Shown: piece after piece, positions 33,208-46,280 of the stretch | Position numbering within the stretch: the first letter of the stretch is position 1 | How the letters are laid out: each line of letters opens with the position of its first letter | Assembly (NCBI GenBank): GCA_019022495.1 | Contig: JAFEKR010000001.1 | Span: forward strand, 6,696,001 to 6,760,000 | Length of the DNA stretch: 64,000 bases | Source: Epichloe hybrida | Taxonomy: Eukaryota > Ascomycota > Sordariomycetes > Hypocreales > Clavicipitaceae | Direction of reading: 5' to 3' | Made by a program: the position numbers and the translations under genes | Notes under the pieces: model-generated | Seen by the model: only the letters and a program-made list of their open reading frames with translations | Database searches by the model: none | Told to the model about the DNA's origin: nothing

Positions 33208-36200
33208 GTTATAAGCCTAGAAGGTATATGCCTATAACTTCCACTAAGTCCCCTATATATAAGATATATATATACACTATGCCTTACTTACTAATAATGC
33301 TTATAATAGATATAATAACCTCTTACTACCTAAGTCTTAAGACTAATATTAAGCTAGTCTTATCTAATAAATAGGAAGAGTAATATAAAGTATTAAAGCA
33401 AGCTATCTAAAGCTAAGAGATCTAGAAAAGGGTTAATCCCTAGCTCCTAAAGCTTAACTCTAACTATCTAGAAAAGCCCTTTACTATTATACTAAAGTTA
33501 TATAAAGCTCTTATTATAAAGAACTAAGGAAGTAATACTATAAAGCTTACTTTCTAAGAGGCTTTTTCCTTCTTATTTTATAAGTTTATATTTAAGTACT
33601 AAGTATATAAAGTAATAAAGTCCTAAGAAAGGACTATTAGAACTTAGATTATAAGCACTATTAATCCTAATACTTATACTATAGTAATTAATAAAATTAA
33701 AGAAAGTAATATAAATAATAAAAAGCTTACTCTTTACTAAATCTCTATTAAGCTTAAAAAGAGGTTTTCTCCTAGGTAAGTAATTATTAAATTAAAGGTA
33801 TTAGCTAAGTATATAGCTTACCTTACTAATACTAAATACGCTAATATTTAATTTAAGTATTAGATTAAGTAATAAGGGAAGCTATACTAGAAAGTATTAA
33901 TATATAAGATTAATAAGGTTTAGGGTTTTAATATAATTTATAACTTTATTATAGCTATTAGTATATACTTTAACCTTAAATAGGCAAAAACTAAGATTAC
34001 TTAACTAGTATAGACTTCTAATTTTTTTCCTAAAGAAGTAACCCTTTAAGGTATTATCTTTAAGTACACTAGATATTATAAGGTAACTTAAGCTATAAGC
34101 TTTACCTCTAGAAAAGAAAACTATATAATAACTCTTAGGGATTACTTAAACTAAGAAAAAGAGAAACTATAAGGCTAAAAGAATAATAGCCTAAAGAAAT
34201 ACCCTTACTATATAGGAAAGGCACTAACTATATACTTTTAGTCTTCCTAAGTATACTATAGCTTATACTATATAGTAACTAGTAAAAAGGTTCTAGGGTT
34301 TAAGCTCTCTATAAAGGTTAACTATAAAAAGGTTAAGGAATACTATAAAAGCGCTAAATAAAAAAACTTATACTTTAAGGTTATAAAGAATAAGTAAATA
34401 GTAAAAGGTATTAAGAATTATAAAGGAGAAAAGTTACCTAGTATTATTATAGTAGTAATTATTAACTTAAAGATTCTTAAGAGTATTTCTTTAGCTTAGG
34501 GAAGCTATATAATACTTAAGAATATAAAATATACACTCTCTAAGAGCACTCTCTTTAATAACTATAGTGCTTTATATATTATAAATAATATTAGTTACTT
34601 TAAACTAGGAACCTTTAAGGAAATATTTAATAATTACCTTAAAGTAAGAATAACCTTATTCTAGATTACTAGAAAAGGTACTTATATAATTAAGAATATT
34701 TTTAATAGGCTAAAGGGAAACCTTATAGAAAGCCTTACTTTATAGAATATTATACTTATTCCTAGGTTTTATATAAATATTATATTAAAGAGCCTTCTTT
34801 AAAAGAAAGGTATTTAGTATTATAAAGTAAACTACTCTTTATATATTAAACTCTTTTATAAGAGCTTATTATTAATAAAGCTTTAGAGAAAGTATAATAT
34901 TATATTCCTTTAATATAAGCCTCTTTTTTCTTATAAGAGTTTTAACTAAGTAGTAAATTTATTTATACCACTAGTAATATTCTTAATAATTAATTTAAAA
35001 GTATATAATAATATACTACGCTTATAATATAATTACCTAAGTAAAGAACTATGCCTTATATATATAGACCCTAAAGAACTTTAGTATTTATATTCTAAGT
35101 ACCTTAGTAAGAATACTCTAGCTAAGAGTTATACTTATATAAGGGAAGTGTAATTATATAAAACTAAGTAAAGAGACTATAAGATATATTCTCTAGTTTA
35201 CACTTACTAAGTTATTTTAAGAAAACTACTAGAATATATATCTTTAAGGCCTTTTTAGAGGATTTATTAAGATCTTTAAGACTATAAGCCTAGTTATAAT
35301 AGTATAAACTAGCTAATAGTTATAAAAGATAAGTTCTTAGGTATAATTTATGTTTATATATTACCTAATAAATCATAGGTAATAGTATTTAATGTGTTAA
35401 TCTATATTAAATAATAGATTATAAGGTAATTTAGATTATTAATTACAAAGATTAAGCAAGATTATAAAGAAGCTATTATTAGTTAATTTAGTAATATAAT
35501 CTTTTAGATATAGGTATGCTTATAAGGTATTAATCTTAAGCTTACGCTTTTATATACTTATAAACCTAATAGAGTTATAGAGAGAGTAAGGTAAATAATT
35601 ATATTATAATTAAATATAATGCTTATAAGCACATAGCTTTTACTAAACTTATAGTTAAAGAGTATATAAGTAGTAATATACCTATATAATATAAGTCCTA
35701 TTTAATAATCTAGGTAGAAAACACTATTAGAAACCCTAGAAATCTAGTTCTAAGATAATACTTAACTTCTAATTAGGGAGCCTATAGCTAACTTAAGGCT
35801 AGATTAGAGCGAATTATATGTATATAGCTACTATGCTTATTCTCTTTAGAGGGATTATAAGGCTAATAAATATAGATGGTTTTATAAGACTAATCCTAGG
35901 GGTTATATTAGATATCTTATTAGGTACTCTGCCTTTAATATATATTATATCTGGATTCTAAGACTAGGAAAAGTTATAATAATAAGGAACGTTACATTTA
36001 ATAAGTTAATTTTTTATAATCTAATAAAGGAGAGCGTAATAGAGCTATTAATTAATAAGCTTAAGGCATATTTTTAATCCCTTAAAATAAACACTAAATT
36101 AGATAAAGAATTAAATCTTTTCCTTATGCTAACTTTAGTTAAACTATAATAAGATTAGACTAAGAGTTTAAACTTAGGGGTAAAAGCTTTATAAATATCT

Positions 36201-38519
36201 TAATAAAAGGAAAGAGAAGCTATATACCTTAATAAGCAAATTAGACTTTAAACACCTTAGCTATTACTAGATTTAATAATTAAAGAGTAAGAGACTCTTA
36301 ATCTAAAAGCTTAGTAAAGTAAGAAGAAGCAAAACGCTCTAGATTTATATGCTTAAGAGAGTAATATAATAATAGATTTAATAAGTAATAAGTAAGATAC
36401 TACTATAAGGGCTTAGGAGAGCTAATATCCTTATAAGGTTCTAGAATACTAAGTATATAATACTAAGGACTAAGTTATTAATAACTTAATAGGTAATAAA
36501 TTACCTAAGCTAGAAAAAGAAGTAAAGAAAAACTAGTAATAAGATAAACCTATAGAAGTAAATACTAGACTAGCTACCTACGCAAAAGGCTTAAGGGGAT
36601 TACTAGCTATATAGTTAGAAATCACAAAGAGTCTTAGAATAATAATATAAGAAAGTATATAAATAAGCTTAAGGTTATAAATAAAGAGAGCTTAAGGTAA
36701 TATTCTTTCTTACACTTAACTAATAAGAAAGAAGAAAAAAGGACCTAATAAAGCTCTTATTAATAGCCTCTAGGACCTAAAGGATCTCTTTACTAAATTT
36801 AGGAAAACTAAGGAAGGAGATCCTTATAAGCTCTTTCTAGGAGATTAGGATTTTAAGAGCTATAAAATGGTTTTTTTAGTAATTAACGCGTATTATAATA
36901 AAGAAAATAAATTACACCTTAACCTAAAGAGAAAGGTAAGCACTATTTATTAATCTAATCTTGCTAAACCTCTAAAGTTATAGAAAAAGGCAAAGGATTA
37001 TTTATTTAAAGAGAAATAGTTAAAAGTAATAAATAAAGAGATTAATAAGCTAAAGGAATAAGGAATGTAGTAGTAAATAAAGCGTTCTATAGCATAATTA
37101 AAGCTATTACCATTAAAATAGGTGTTTTCTTATAAGTTTAATAAGAAGGGGATGTTAATCTATTATAAAGCGCAATTATACATATGCGAAGACCTCTAAG
37201 ACATCTCTATAATTAAATAAACCTATACTATAATGCTTACTACTTATATATTTTATGTATTTATAGCTTTAGTTACTAGGTTTAATCTAGAGACTAGGTA
37301 GTATAATATTAAGAATGCCTTTCTTTACATAAAACATAGAAAGGATAAAATACCTATAACTTATAAACTTCCTAAAGGTTTTATAATCCTTAGAGAATAT
37401 ATAAAATTATATAAGGCCCTTTATAGATTAAAGGACTCTTTATAACTATAGTTTAAGGAATTAAGTAAATCTCTTATAAAGCTTAGGCTTAAATTAAGTA
37501 AAGAAAAGCCTTACTTATTTTATATAAAAGATTAAACTATTTTCCTTATATTCTTTATAAATAATATTCTTATAGCGTTTTATAAGGATAATAAAGGCAT
37601 TACTAACTACATTTCTAAGGGCCTAAAGGAGGCATATAAATTAAATAAAAAAGGTAAAGTAAGATTTTTCCTAGGGATCTAGATTATTAAAGACTAAAAA
37701 TAATAAAGGGTATATCTTAGTTATAAGGCATATATTAATAAGATAGGGAAAAATTTAGGTAAGTAAGAAAAGGCACTTTCCTTACTATACTAATCCTAGT
37801 AGTAAAGTATTATAAGTTTAAGGGTAAAGCTAAAAAGTAAGTAATAAAGGTTTACTAAGAAAAGATTAAATTAATCCTATATACTATAATTATAATTAGA
37901 CCTAATATTACTTTTATAGTAGTAAAGTTATTATAATACCTTATAAATCTAAGACTAAGGCATATAAAGGTAATAAACTAAGCTATTTACTACTTACTTA
38001 TTATAAGTAAACTCACACTATACTATAGTATAATTACTAAACTTTAAGCTCTTTAAATCTTAAGTAATACCTCCTTTATAAATAATCTTAAGACTTATAA
38101 ATTATTATAAGAATACTTAATTACTCTCTTTAGTAAACTAATTATCTAGAAAGCTATACACTAAATAATAGTAACTATATCTATAATAAAGGCTAAATTA
38201 CTTACTTTATAATAAGTAGTAAAGGAGACTATAAGTCTATAGTGCTTATTTAGAGATATTAAATTTAATACCTATAAAGATTAAGTTATTAATTATAATA
38301 ATTAATAAATAATTTAGCTTATACTTAATAAGAGTAAATAATTAAATACTTAACTATATTATATTAATATTTATAATATATAGTTAAAGTAAGAATTTAA
38401 GAAAGGAAGCTTTAAAATCACATATTTACTAATAGAAAAGATGCTTACTAATGGATTTATAAAGGCATTAAATTATTAGCACTTTAAACGCTTTAGATTT
38501 ATACTTAGTCTTATAAATC

Positions 38520-39824
38520 TATATATAATATATAATATTTAAAGCGTATAAGTTATAAAGGAATTATAGGCATATTAATAAGGGGGTATAAAATTAATTA
38601 CCTTAGAAATATATAAAGGCCCCCTCCTTAGTAAGTAAAGCACTACTAAGGTAAATAGAATTAATAAAATAAAGACTTTAAAATACTATTATATAAAAAT
38701 ATATATATAAACACTATTCTAAATAAAGGAAATAAACTTATATAAGGAAGTAAATAACCTCCTTAAGTTAGGCTATTACTATAATTACCTTCTCCTTAAT
38801 TATTACTAAAAAGCTCTTAGTAGTATTCTTAGCCCTAATACTTAGATTAATAACCTTACTATATATAGAATCTAGCTTTATAATAAGTTTTAATTAGAGT
38901 TATAGTGCCTTATAGTATTACTTTACTATTTATATATATATAAGTAAAGGATTAGAGAAAATTATAATTAAAAGCGCCTTATCTTAGTGTCTTTATCTAG
39001 TGCTAATAATATTTACTTAGTAAGAGGAATATAAGTATTATATAAAGGTAAGTAATAGTAATTACTAACCTTATATAAGTAATATCTCTAAGATTATCTA
39101 GACTTAACCTTAAAGTAATAACTTAAGCTACCCTTACCTATAAGGCTTACTTAAATATACCCTTTATAAGGAATATTATACTTAGGACCTTAAGAAGTAA
39201 GTAATTTAGGCTATACTATTAGTATATACTAGAGAGAAAGGGAAAGTATAGTACTAATAAGTTATTTCTATAAAGTTTATAAAGAATTATACCTTAAGTA
39301 TCCTCCCCTTATCTAAGCCCTTATAGAATATAAGGTTTATAAAAGAGTATACTTAAGGTATTTTCCTTACTTTTCCTTAGAAGATAATAACTTACTAGTA
39401 AGTAACTTAGTACTAATTAGTAAAGAATTACTAATAGGTAGCTTAGACTTAGCTAGGGAAGGTAAAGAATTATTATAAGCTATACTAAAGCTTAAATAAG
39501 AATATATAGCTAAATTAGCTATAATATAAGTAATTTACTAAAGAGTAATTAAGCCCTCCTAGGAGTAAAGATTCTCTTTAACCTAAGTATATATATTAGA
39601 GTTTATATTAATTAAAATATAGGCTAGTTAATAAAAAGTATATTATAAAGGGAAGAAAAGAAAGCTTATAACTATTATATTAAGAGATTCTTTATAGGAG
39701 AGAAGTATAGGTATAAAAGTAAGAGAGCTTACTTTAAATTTATATTAAATTTAGGCATTACTAAAACACTATATATTCACTAGTTAAAATATTAGTTAGT
39801 AATTATAATAACCTTAACACTAAC
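38520..39824 (+). other. Unassigned 1.3-kb segment between RNase H remnant and right LTR
   Basis: AT-rich like the rest of the element, with stops in all frames. I see no reverse transcriptase, integrase or transposase remnant here. It may be a third ORF, a long 3' leader, or an older nested insertion. Confidence 0.5.
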
Positions 39825-39833
39825 TAAGGGGTG
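39825..39833 (+). other. Polypurine tract of the Copia element
   Basis: AAGGGGTG directly abuts the right LTR, the usual place for the plus-strand primer site. Confidence 0.65.
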
Positions 39834-40093
39834 TATTACTTAATAGTAAATACAGTATCTATAATAAATAAATCTATACCTATAACTATATTAAGGGAGC
39901 TAAAAATATATATTACTAAACGCAATAATTTATAATAAAAGCATATAATCTATAATATAATAGCTTTCTTTATAAAAGAGAAGCTTTTATCCTTCTATTT
40001 GTATAATAGAGGGATAGCTTGAATCCAATCCTTTTCTGACCTTCTTCATCCTGCTAGGGGATATCTTTCAAGTCACGTGCCCAGCGCACAACA
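39834..40093 (+). repeat. Right LTR of the Copia element
   Basis: 260 bp, the same length as the left copy. It starts TATTACTTAATAG, exactly the left LTR start after G-to-A and C-to-T changes, and is mutated to about 40010. From there to the terminal CACAACA it is clean. Confidence 0.9.
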
Positions 40094-40098
40094 CTTGT
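40094..40098. repeat. Target-site duplication, right (CTTGT)
   Basis: CTTGT immediately right of the right LTR, matching 32943-32947. Confidence 0.88.
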
Positions 40099-40572
40099 GC
40101 ATCACCATGTGCATCACCAACGCACTGCACTGTGTACATGTACTGTACTTGGATTGTGCAATCTCTTCACTCGAATCGACCTCGAATAATAAAGTACATT
40201 TTCATCTTATCTAAACATGACCAACAGTGACGTGACGGTAGCGCGTCCCGGACTCCTGGCACTCCGCCTACTGCTTTTCACCGGGTGACGTGAACATCCT
40301 CACTTCGCCTCGCCTTGCGCTTCGTATAGAAAATTCGCCCCCAGGGCCGCTCCATCCTTTCTTTGATAGACATTTATAAAACGCCCCGTTCCTGAGAAAA
40401 AAAAAAACGCCGATAAAATGTGTCATCAAACAGTTGTGAAAGAAAAGAAAACCCAGCCTAGACCAAACGAGCCGCACGCCATAACATGACTCCTCAAAAC
40501 CGAAATGCGTCCTGGAGCTTTATTAATGATCCATCATCCTCCCCGGCGTGCCGTCCACTGCCCTTGATTTCA
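40099..40572. other. Intergenic region downstream of SNF2
   Basis: Normal GC content returns right after the element. It should hold the SNF2 3' untranslated region; no gene recognised. Confidence 0.5.
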
Positions 40573-43500
40573 TCACTCCCCATCGCTCTGTGCCGCCGAC
40601 TTGCTGCCATTGGCTGCTTCGCTATTGCGGGCGGTGCTGGAGATGATCTTGATTCGCGTTCCACTGGGCTGTGGTGTGCTTTCTCCGTTCCCGGAGAGGG
40701 TAGTAGATCCCGCCTTGCTACCCCCGTCTTCCAGCTCTTGCAATTCTGGGTGCGCATCTAATTCTTCTTGCATCTTCTTGGTGAAATATTCCTGCCAAAG
40801 AAAAGAAGAAGAAAATTTTTTTGTTAACCGTCAATCTTTTGGTTTGGAGGGACAGCCTAGTTAGTACTTACATCCATGGTCTTGGCATCTTGGTAGAGAA
40901 TGCTGCCATCCTCGTTGTATGTTTGGCAATTGCGAATCATCAAGTCGAAGTCTCTTCGCAGGTCACCAAGACAAGAGTAGTCTTCCTTCTTGATGCGCGT
41001 CTGGATCTGGTTCATACAGATGGGGTTTTGAATAATGAGGTAGTAGTCGGCGTAATCTCTCTTGGGAGGAAGTTTGATGAACGGTCCAATGATGAGACGT
41101 TTTCCAGCATCCGACTCGTCATCCTCCGCGGGCGCTTCGAGATCGTCCACCTCGAGGTTCATCAATCCATCGTGGAGTGCTCGCATGCTCTTTTGCAAGA
41201 TTTCGCGCTGCTGGGGGCTGACTCGTGAATCGGACGACGCTGCGGCACCCTTGCTTGGTCGTCCCTGAGGACCACGTCGCTTCTTGGCCGGTGGCTCTTC
41301 GTCCCCGTCCTCAGCCTTGCGCTTCTCGTTCTTGCTGCCAGGCTTGCGTCCGCGCTTTTTGGGAGTTTCGACCTCCTCCGTGCTCGCGCGGCTGGCCGAC
41401 GGTGACATGTCCATCGAGTTCATCATGGCCGTCCTCTTCACCCTGTTGACCTCTCGTTTGTCCTTGCGGGCTACCTTACGGGCAGCGGCTGCCTCGGGAC
41501 TGTCCTCGTCATCGTCGACCGCCATCAACCACTGTTCTTCCGTGAGGCCGTCATCGTAGTGAACCTTTGTTCGTTCGCGAGCGCCGCGGCCGAGAACCGA
41601 GTCATCCACTTCTTCCTCGACAACATTGCCTTCGTTCAAATAAAGCTCAGGCAGCTCATCCTCGCCCATGAGTCTCGGCTTGGCCTTATTCCCAGTCGCA
41701 GTGCCGTAGATCGGGTCCTGCGCCCTCTCCTCGTCAATCTTCTGGAACGCGATGATTTCCTCGTCACTTCGGGCAAGCATCATGTTCAGTTCTTCGTCTT
41801 CCATGTCGTCTTGCTCGCCACTTTCGGCCATGTCTGCGCTTTCGAGCAAAGTACGAAGCATGGCGTCTCGGTCAGTTTCTGATGACTTGTTATCGAATCG
41901 ACCAGCCTGGATGACCTTGCCATCCATGTCGAGCTTGAACCTGGCACGTTCCAGGATCTTCTCTTCCACCGAGTTGGAGCTGATCAATCGAAGAATGCGA
42001 ACTTCATTCTTCTGACCAATACGATGAGCACGATCCTGCGCTTGGAGATCCTGATGCGGGTTCCAATCGGAATCGTAGATGATGACTGTATCAGCTGTCT
42101 GCAAGTTGAGACCAAGACCACCGGCACGGGTAGAAAGCAAGAACATGAAGTACTTTGAGTCGGGGGCGTTGAAGTCCCTGAGCAAGTCTGATCGCTCATC
42201 TGACTTGGTGGTGCCATCGAGACGCAGATACTCAAACTTTCGGTAGCGCAGGTAATCTTCCATGATGTCCATGATGGCTGTCATCTGGAAGAACATGAGG
42301 ACTCGATGACCAGTGGCTTTATACTTGGGCAGGACCCGATCCAAGAGCTCGAATTTACCAGCTGTCCTCCAGAGCAAGTCGTTGCTGATGCTCATGGGGT
42401 TCATCACGTTTTCGACTTCGCTGAAAACAAATGGATGGTTACACAGCTTGCGGAGTTGCATAATCATGTTGCTCAAGCCGCGGGCATTGGTCTTGCCACC
42501 CTTGCCATCGCTGACAACCAGCTTGTTGTGGGTAACCATTTGCTTGTACAGCTTGGCTTGCAGGGCTGAGAACTTGCACTTGATAACCTTCTCCGTCTTG
42601 TCGGGCAGATCCTTCTCCACATCATTCTTCAGACGTCGGAGCAAGAATGGCCGGAGTACCTTGTGCAGGCGACGAATGACGAGAATTTGCTCTTCTTCGG
42701 TGAGTTCCATCTTATCTTGACCACCGGTGTTGGCAAACGGCGTGTTGAACCATTCGTCAAAAGTCTTGACGGATTTGAAAATATTGGGCAGCACGAAATT
42801 GAGCATGGCCCATAGTTCGGCCAAGTTATTCTGCAGAGGCGTACCGGTGAGAATAAGACGGAAACGGGTCATGTAGTGTTGCGAAATCGTGGCGCTGAGT
42901 TTGGAGTTGGAGTTCTTCATGCGATGACCTTCGTCAATAATCATGTGGAACCACTTGATTTTGCTGAGAATTGGACGGTCCTTGATGATGTATTCGTATG
43001 TGGTCAACAGCACCTGAAATCGGCCCTGGCGGATCTTCTCTTGCTGAAGCTTTCGAGTATTCGGGGGACCTTTATAGACAATCCGGTTGATGGACGGTGC
43101 CCACTTCTCAAACTCGAGGTTCCAATTGGTAAGCGTACTCAAGGGTACGATGACAAGGTACGGCCCGCTTTGCTGCTTGCGTTCGATGAGGTATGTGATC
43201 AGACTGATGGTTTGGATCGTCTTTCCGAGACCCATTTCATCTGCGAGAATGCCGTTGAGGTTGTTGTTGTACAGCGATATCATCCACTGAAGACCCTTGA
43301 TCTGGTATTCCTTCAAGCTGCCGCCGACAAGCATGTTGGCCTGCTCAGTGACCTCTTCCCTGACTCTGTGTGCAACGGCGTAATAGTCGATCTTCTTGCC
43401 GCTTTCCCCATCGTCTTCTTCGCTTTCCTCCTCGACGAACTGTTCGACATCTTCACCGTACGCTTCAGCGGCATGGCGTTGCTGGGCCTTAACCGAGGAC

Positions 43501-45005
43501 GCCAACTGGTGCAAGAAGCCATCAGTCTGCTTGAGCAAGTGTGTGATACGGGTGTCCTTTGCCTGGTCAAGCAGTTTGAGATAGGCCTCTTCGTCGTTTG
43601 CTTTGAGAGCCTGCAGACGCTGCTTGGCTGTTCTCTCAACACGCTTCTGCTCTTCCTTCTCAATGTTGAAGTGCTGGGCGTACATGAGACGGCTGAGCTT
43701 GTGAGACTTGTTTCTCTGAGTGTTGGCGCCGTCCTGAATTTCTGCACGATGGTGACAGATGGCCCGCAAGAAATCAATGTGCTTCTTCTTCTCGCGGTTC
43801 TCGCGAGCATCGCGTTGTTGTTTCTCAAGCTTCTCTGTGATGCGAGCTTCGCGAACATTTTGCTTCTTCATTCTACGGTAGTGAGCTCGGTTCGTTGTCA
43901 TAGCTAGGTTGTCATAATGTGTCATTTGCCTGCCGATCTTTTCTCTCAATGCCCGTTGCTTGGCATAGAGAGCCAAGCTCTTCATTTCGATGATTGCTTT
44001 TCGCTTCAACGTGTCGTCAGCTTCAACGGTTTCTTTACAAGAGTCCCAGTGCGCCAGGTTAGCGGGCAAATTTTTCAGTTCGGCATATCTCTGGCTCATG
44101 CGATTGAAGATGACCACTTCTCTCTCGTATCGCAGATGGTCAAAGTCGATGCCAGTGGGAAAGACACCCGGTATAAACCATCGGTTCTTGCGCTGGGCGT
44201 GGTCGAGGTATTTGATCGCTGGTCGAATCATGCTGGTGCCATATGGCGACTTGACTGTCTTGTACGTGTGAGCCTTTGGCAAGGACGGAAAATCTTCCTG
44301 AGAGGTAGCTTCTGGGCCAGTCGATGGGGCCTTCTCAGGCTCTTGGCTGGGCTGGGTAGTTTTGACAGAGCTTTCGGCTGCGTCATTGGCCGTGGCCTGT
44401 CGGCGATGTCGCTGATTAAAAATGGCCTGCTGCAGCTGAAGCGAGATGCCTGCATTCTTGCCAAGAAGCTTGAATGCGTGGATCTGTTGACGTAACAAGG
44501 CAAGCTGTTGTTGGCTGAATTGAGACGATGCAGAGGCAGGGGCAGGGGCCGTGCTGGGAACAAGTCCAGGGGTTGGGATGGAAGTCGAAGCTGCTGTTCC
44601 TTGTGAAGAGCCATTATTGGATTGACCACCCTGAGGAGTGCCTTGCAAGGGTCGACCACCTGACTGTACACCATTTTGCTGCTGCTGCTGCTGCTGCATG
44701 AATGATTGATGGTTCTTGCGCATGTTGTGTTGTTGTTGAAAGTTGTACAAAAAGTGAGAGGCCTTGATGTATTCCGGATCCGTACTGGGAATACCTTGTT
44801 CCTTCATCTGCTTCAGCTTCTACAAACGCCATTGTTAGCCATCTCCTCGGCGAGGGTGTCGTCTGTACATCTAGATGAGCAACAGAACTCCATCCCGCAC
44901 GCGAATACATACCTTGAACACTTCCTCGGCTTGCTGCTTGGTTGCGCCGGCAGGCACTGGCGCGCCGGGGTGTTGCACCGCAGGCGATGATTGCACCGAC
45001 GCCAT
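40573..45005 (-). CDS. SNF2: SWI/SNF-type chromatin remodelling ATPase (Snf2/Sth1)
   Basis: Exons (minus) are 45005-44913, 44819-40872 and 40791-40573, giving 1419 aa. Domains in order: a poly-Gln N-terminus, a QLQ-like motif near 137-165 (LLRQQIHAFKLLGKNAGI), an HSA region near 384 (KKKHIDFLRAICHHRAEI), then the SNF2 ATPase with ADEMGLGKT near 557, MIIDEGHRMKN and LRPFLLRRLKNDVEK. The helicase C lobe follows near 925-960 (SDWNPHQDLQAQDRAHRIGQ), then a basic AT-hook-like KKRGRKPGSK, and a C-terminal bromodomain near 1270-1350 (YYLIIQNPICMNQIQTRI, NCQTYNEDGS). HSA plus bromodomain defines the Snf2/Sth1/BRG1 class; the QLQ points to Snf2. Known role: nucleosome sliding and eviction at promoters. 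Confidence 0.95.
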
Positions 45006-46280
45006 GATGGTTGTTGTGTTCGATATTTGTACCAGAATACACACGCCAATGAGCAAGTAATGGTTGTTGTCGCTTATTTATGGTGCATGACGATGATGAT
45101 GGCTATTTCCTATATCGAAAGGCGTAACGCGGGTACAACTGACACTCGGACGGCGCCGGATGGCCAGAAAGGGAGTAATGCTTGAAGACGAAAGCGTAAT
45201 GCGAACGAGGCCACAGTCGCGTCAAGGCTCAATCAATGGGGCGTTGCGCAGGACAGCGAGCCGTCAAGGAGAGGGTGGACACGTCGTGACGTTGTGACGT
45301 CGTGGAGGCGCGTCGAGTATATGGATTGATACAAGCTACAGCCGCGCTGCTGGATGGGCTGTAAGTCGGCCGGCGAGGCGTGGCGGGGGAAGGGCGGGAA
45401 TGGGAAAAAGGGAAAACTGGCAAACTCGCAGGCGTGAGGCCAGGAGACGAAGAGGGAGTGGAAAAAGTGTGAAAGCGGTGACGCGGCGCGTCGGGGCAGG
45501 TGCCTCGAGCGTATGATGCGTGGGAATCGCGTGCAACACCAAGATGGCGAGGCTTGGAGATGGTTGCCGATGGTTTGCGAGGGGACCTGGCGATTTTTCG
45601 GGATGCGCGCGCGCTTCCTCGCTGGTTGATGATGGGGAGTGGTGAAGACACAACGGACAAGATTGAGCGTGACGGCTGGTGCGGGCTCTGGACGCATGGC
45701 CACGGTACATCTCAGCACGGCACCTGCGCAGGCAGAGTCCCAGCCTCCAGGCGGCTGCAAACGATTGGCGCTTTCGGCCTGCGGTTGCGGTGGGCAGTCA
45801 CGTGTTTGTCTTAGCCAGAGACACTTCATTTCATGATCGTATTAGGTAATCATGTATCTGCTTTCCGCTGCACCAGGCAAGCTTCGGCTTTTTTTTTTTA
45901 TAAGATATTGCCGTAAACGCCCGGGCACGTATGGAACTAATTTTGATTCCGGCTTCCATGAGGGGCTGCAGAAACTAGGAGCTACTTTATAATTTTGGGC
46001 CGCGGAAAGCCAAGGGCTTTCTGTTGGAGATCCAACTGGCGTTAAGTCTACTACGACTGAGGCTGGCCTACCAAACCATGCTCAGTGATATGAAAGAGAA
46101 TTGTCTTGACCGAAGATGCGGCCCGGCAGCTATTATTGTCGTTCAGCCAAGCCAGAGGCATGTGGGCCCCTTGGTTAAGGCGGCGAAAGCGCGGCGGGGT
46201 CGACGGTGATGTCTGGTACACACATTCAAGATGTGTTGAATCTGGTCAATTGAACCCCAAAAAGAAAAATTGTAGGATTT
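45006..46280. other. SNF2 promoter and WDR70 3' region
   Basis: Nearly 1.3 kb without a recognisable gene between two minus-strand genes. Translations of the GC-rich part (45230-45830) are low-complexity Pro/Ser/Arg and are not accepted as coding. Confidence 0.5.

Larger units (their letters stand above)
32948..40093 (+). mobile_element. Complete RIP-mutated Ty1/Copia LTR retrotransposon
   Basis: 7146 bp between two 260-bp LTRs, flanked by CTTGT on both sides (32943-32947 and 40094-40098). The interior is extremely AT-rich with TA-dense sequence and stops in every frame, as expected after RIP; no functional protein remains. On the plus strand, remnants appear in Copia order: integrase C-terminal part around 35550-35760 (PNRVIERV-type segment), reverse transcriptase around 37150-37950 (NIKNAFLYI, LYKALYRLKDS, and FINNILI from a decayed FVDD box), FLGI at about 37664, and the RNase H region to about 38520 (GFIKALN-type end). 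Integrase before reverse transcriptase identifies Copia rather than Gypsy. About 1.3 kb before the right LTR is unexplained. Confidence 0.93.

Noticed and set aside
42876..43907. 343-aa open frame on plus within SNF2
   Set aside because: Antisense to the conserved ATPase domain; no independent similarity.
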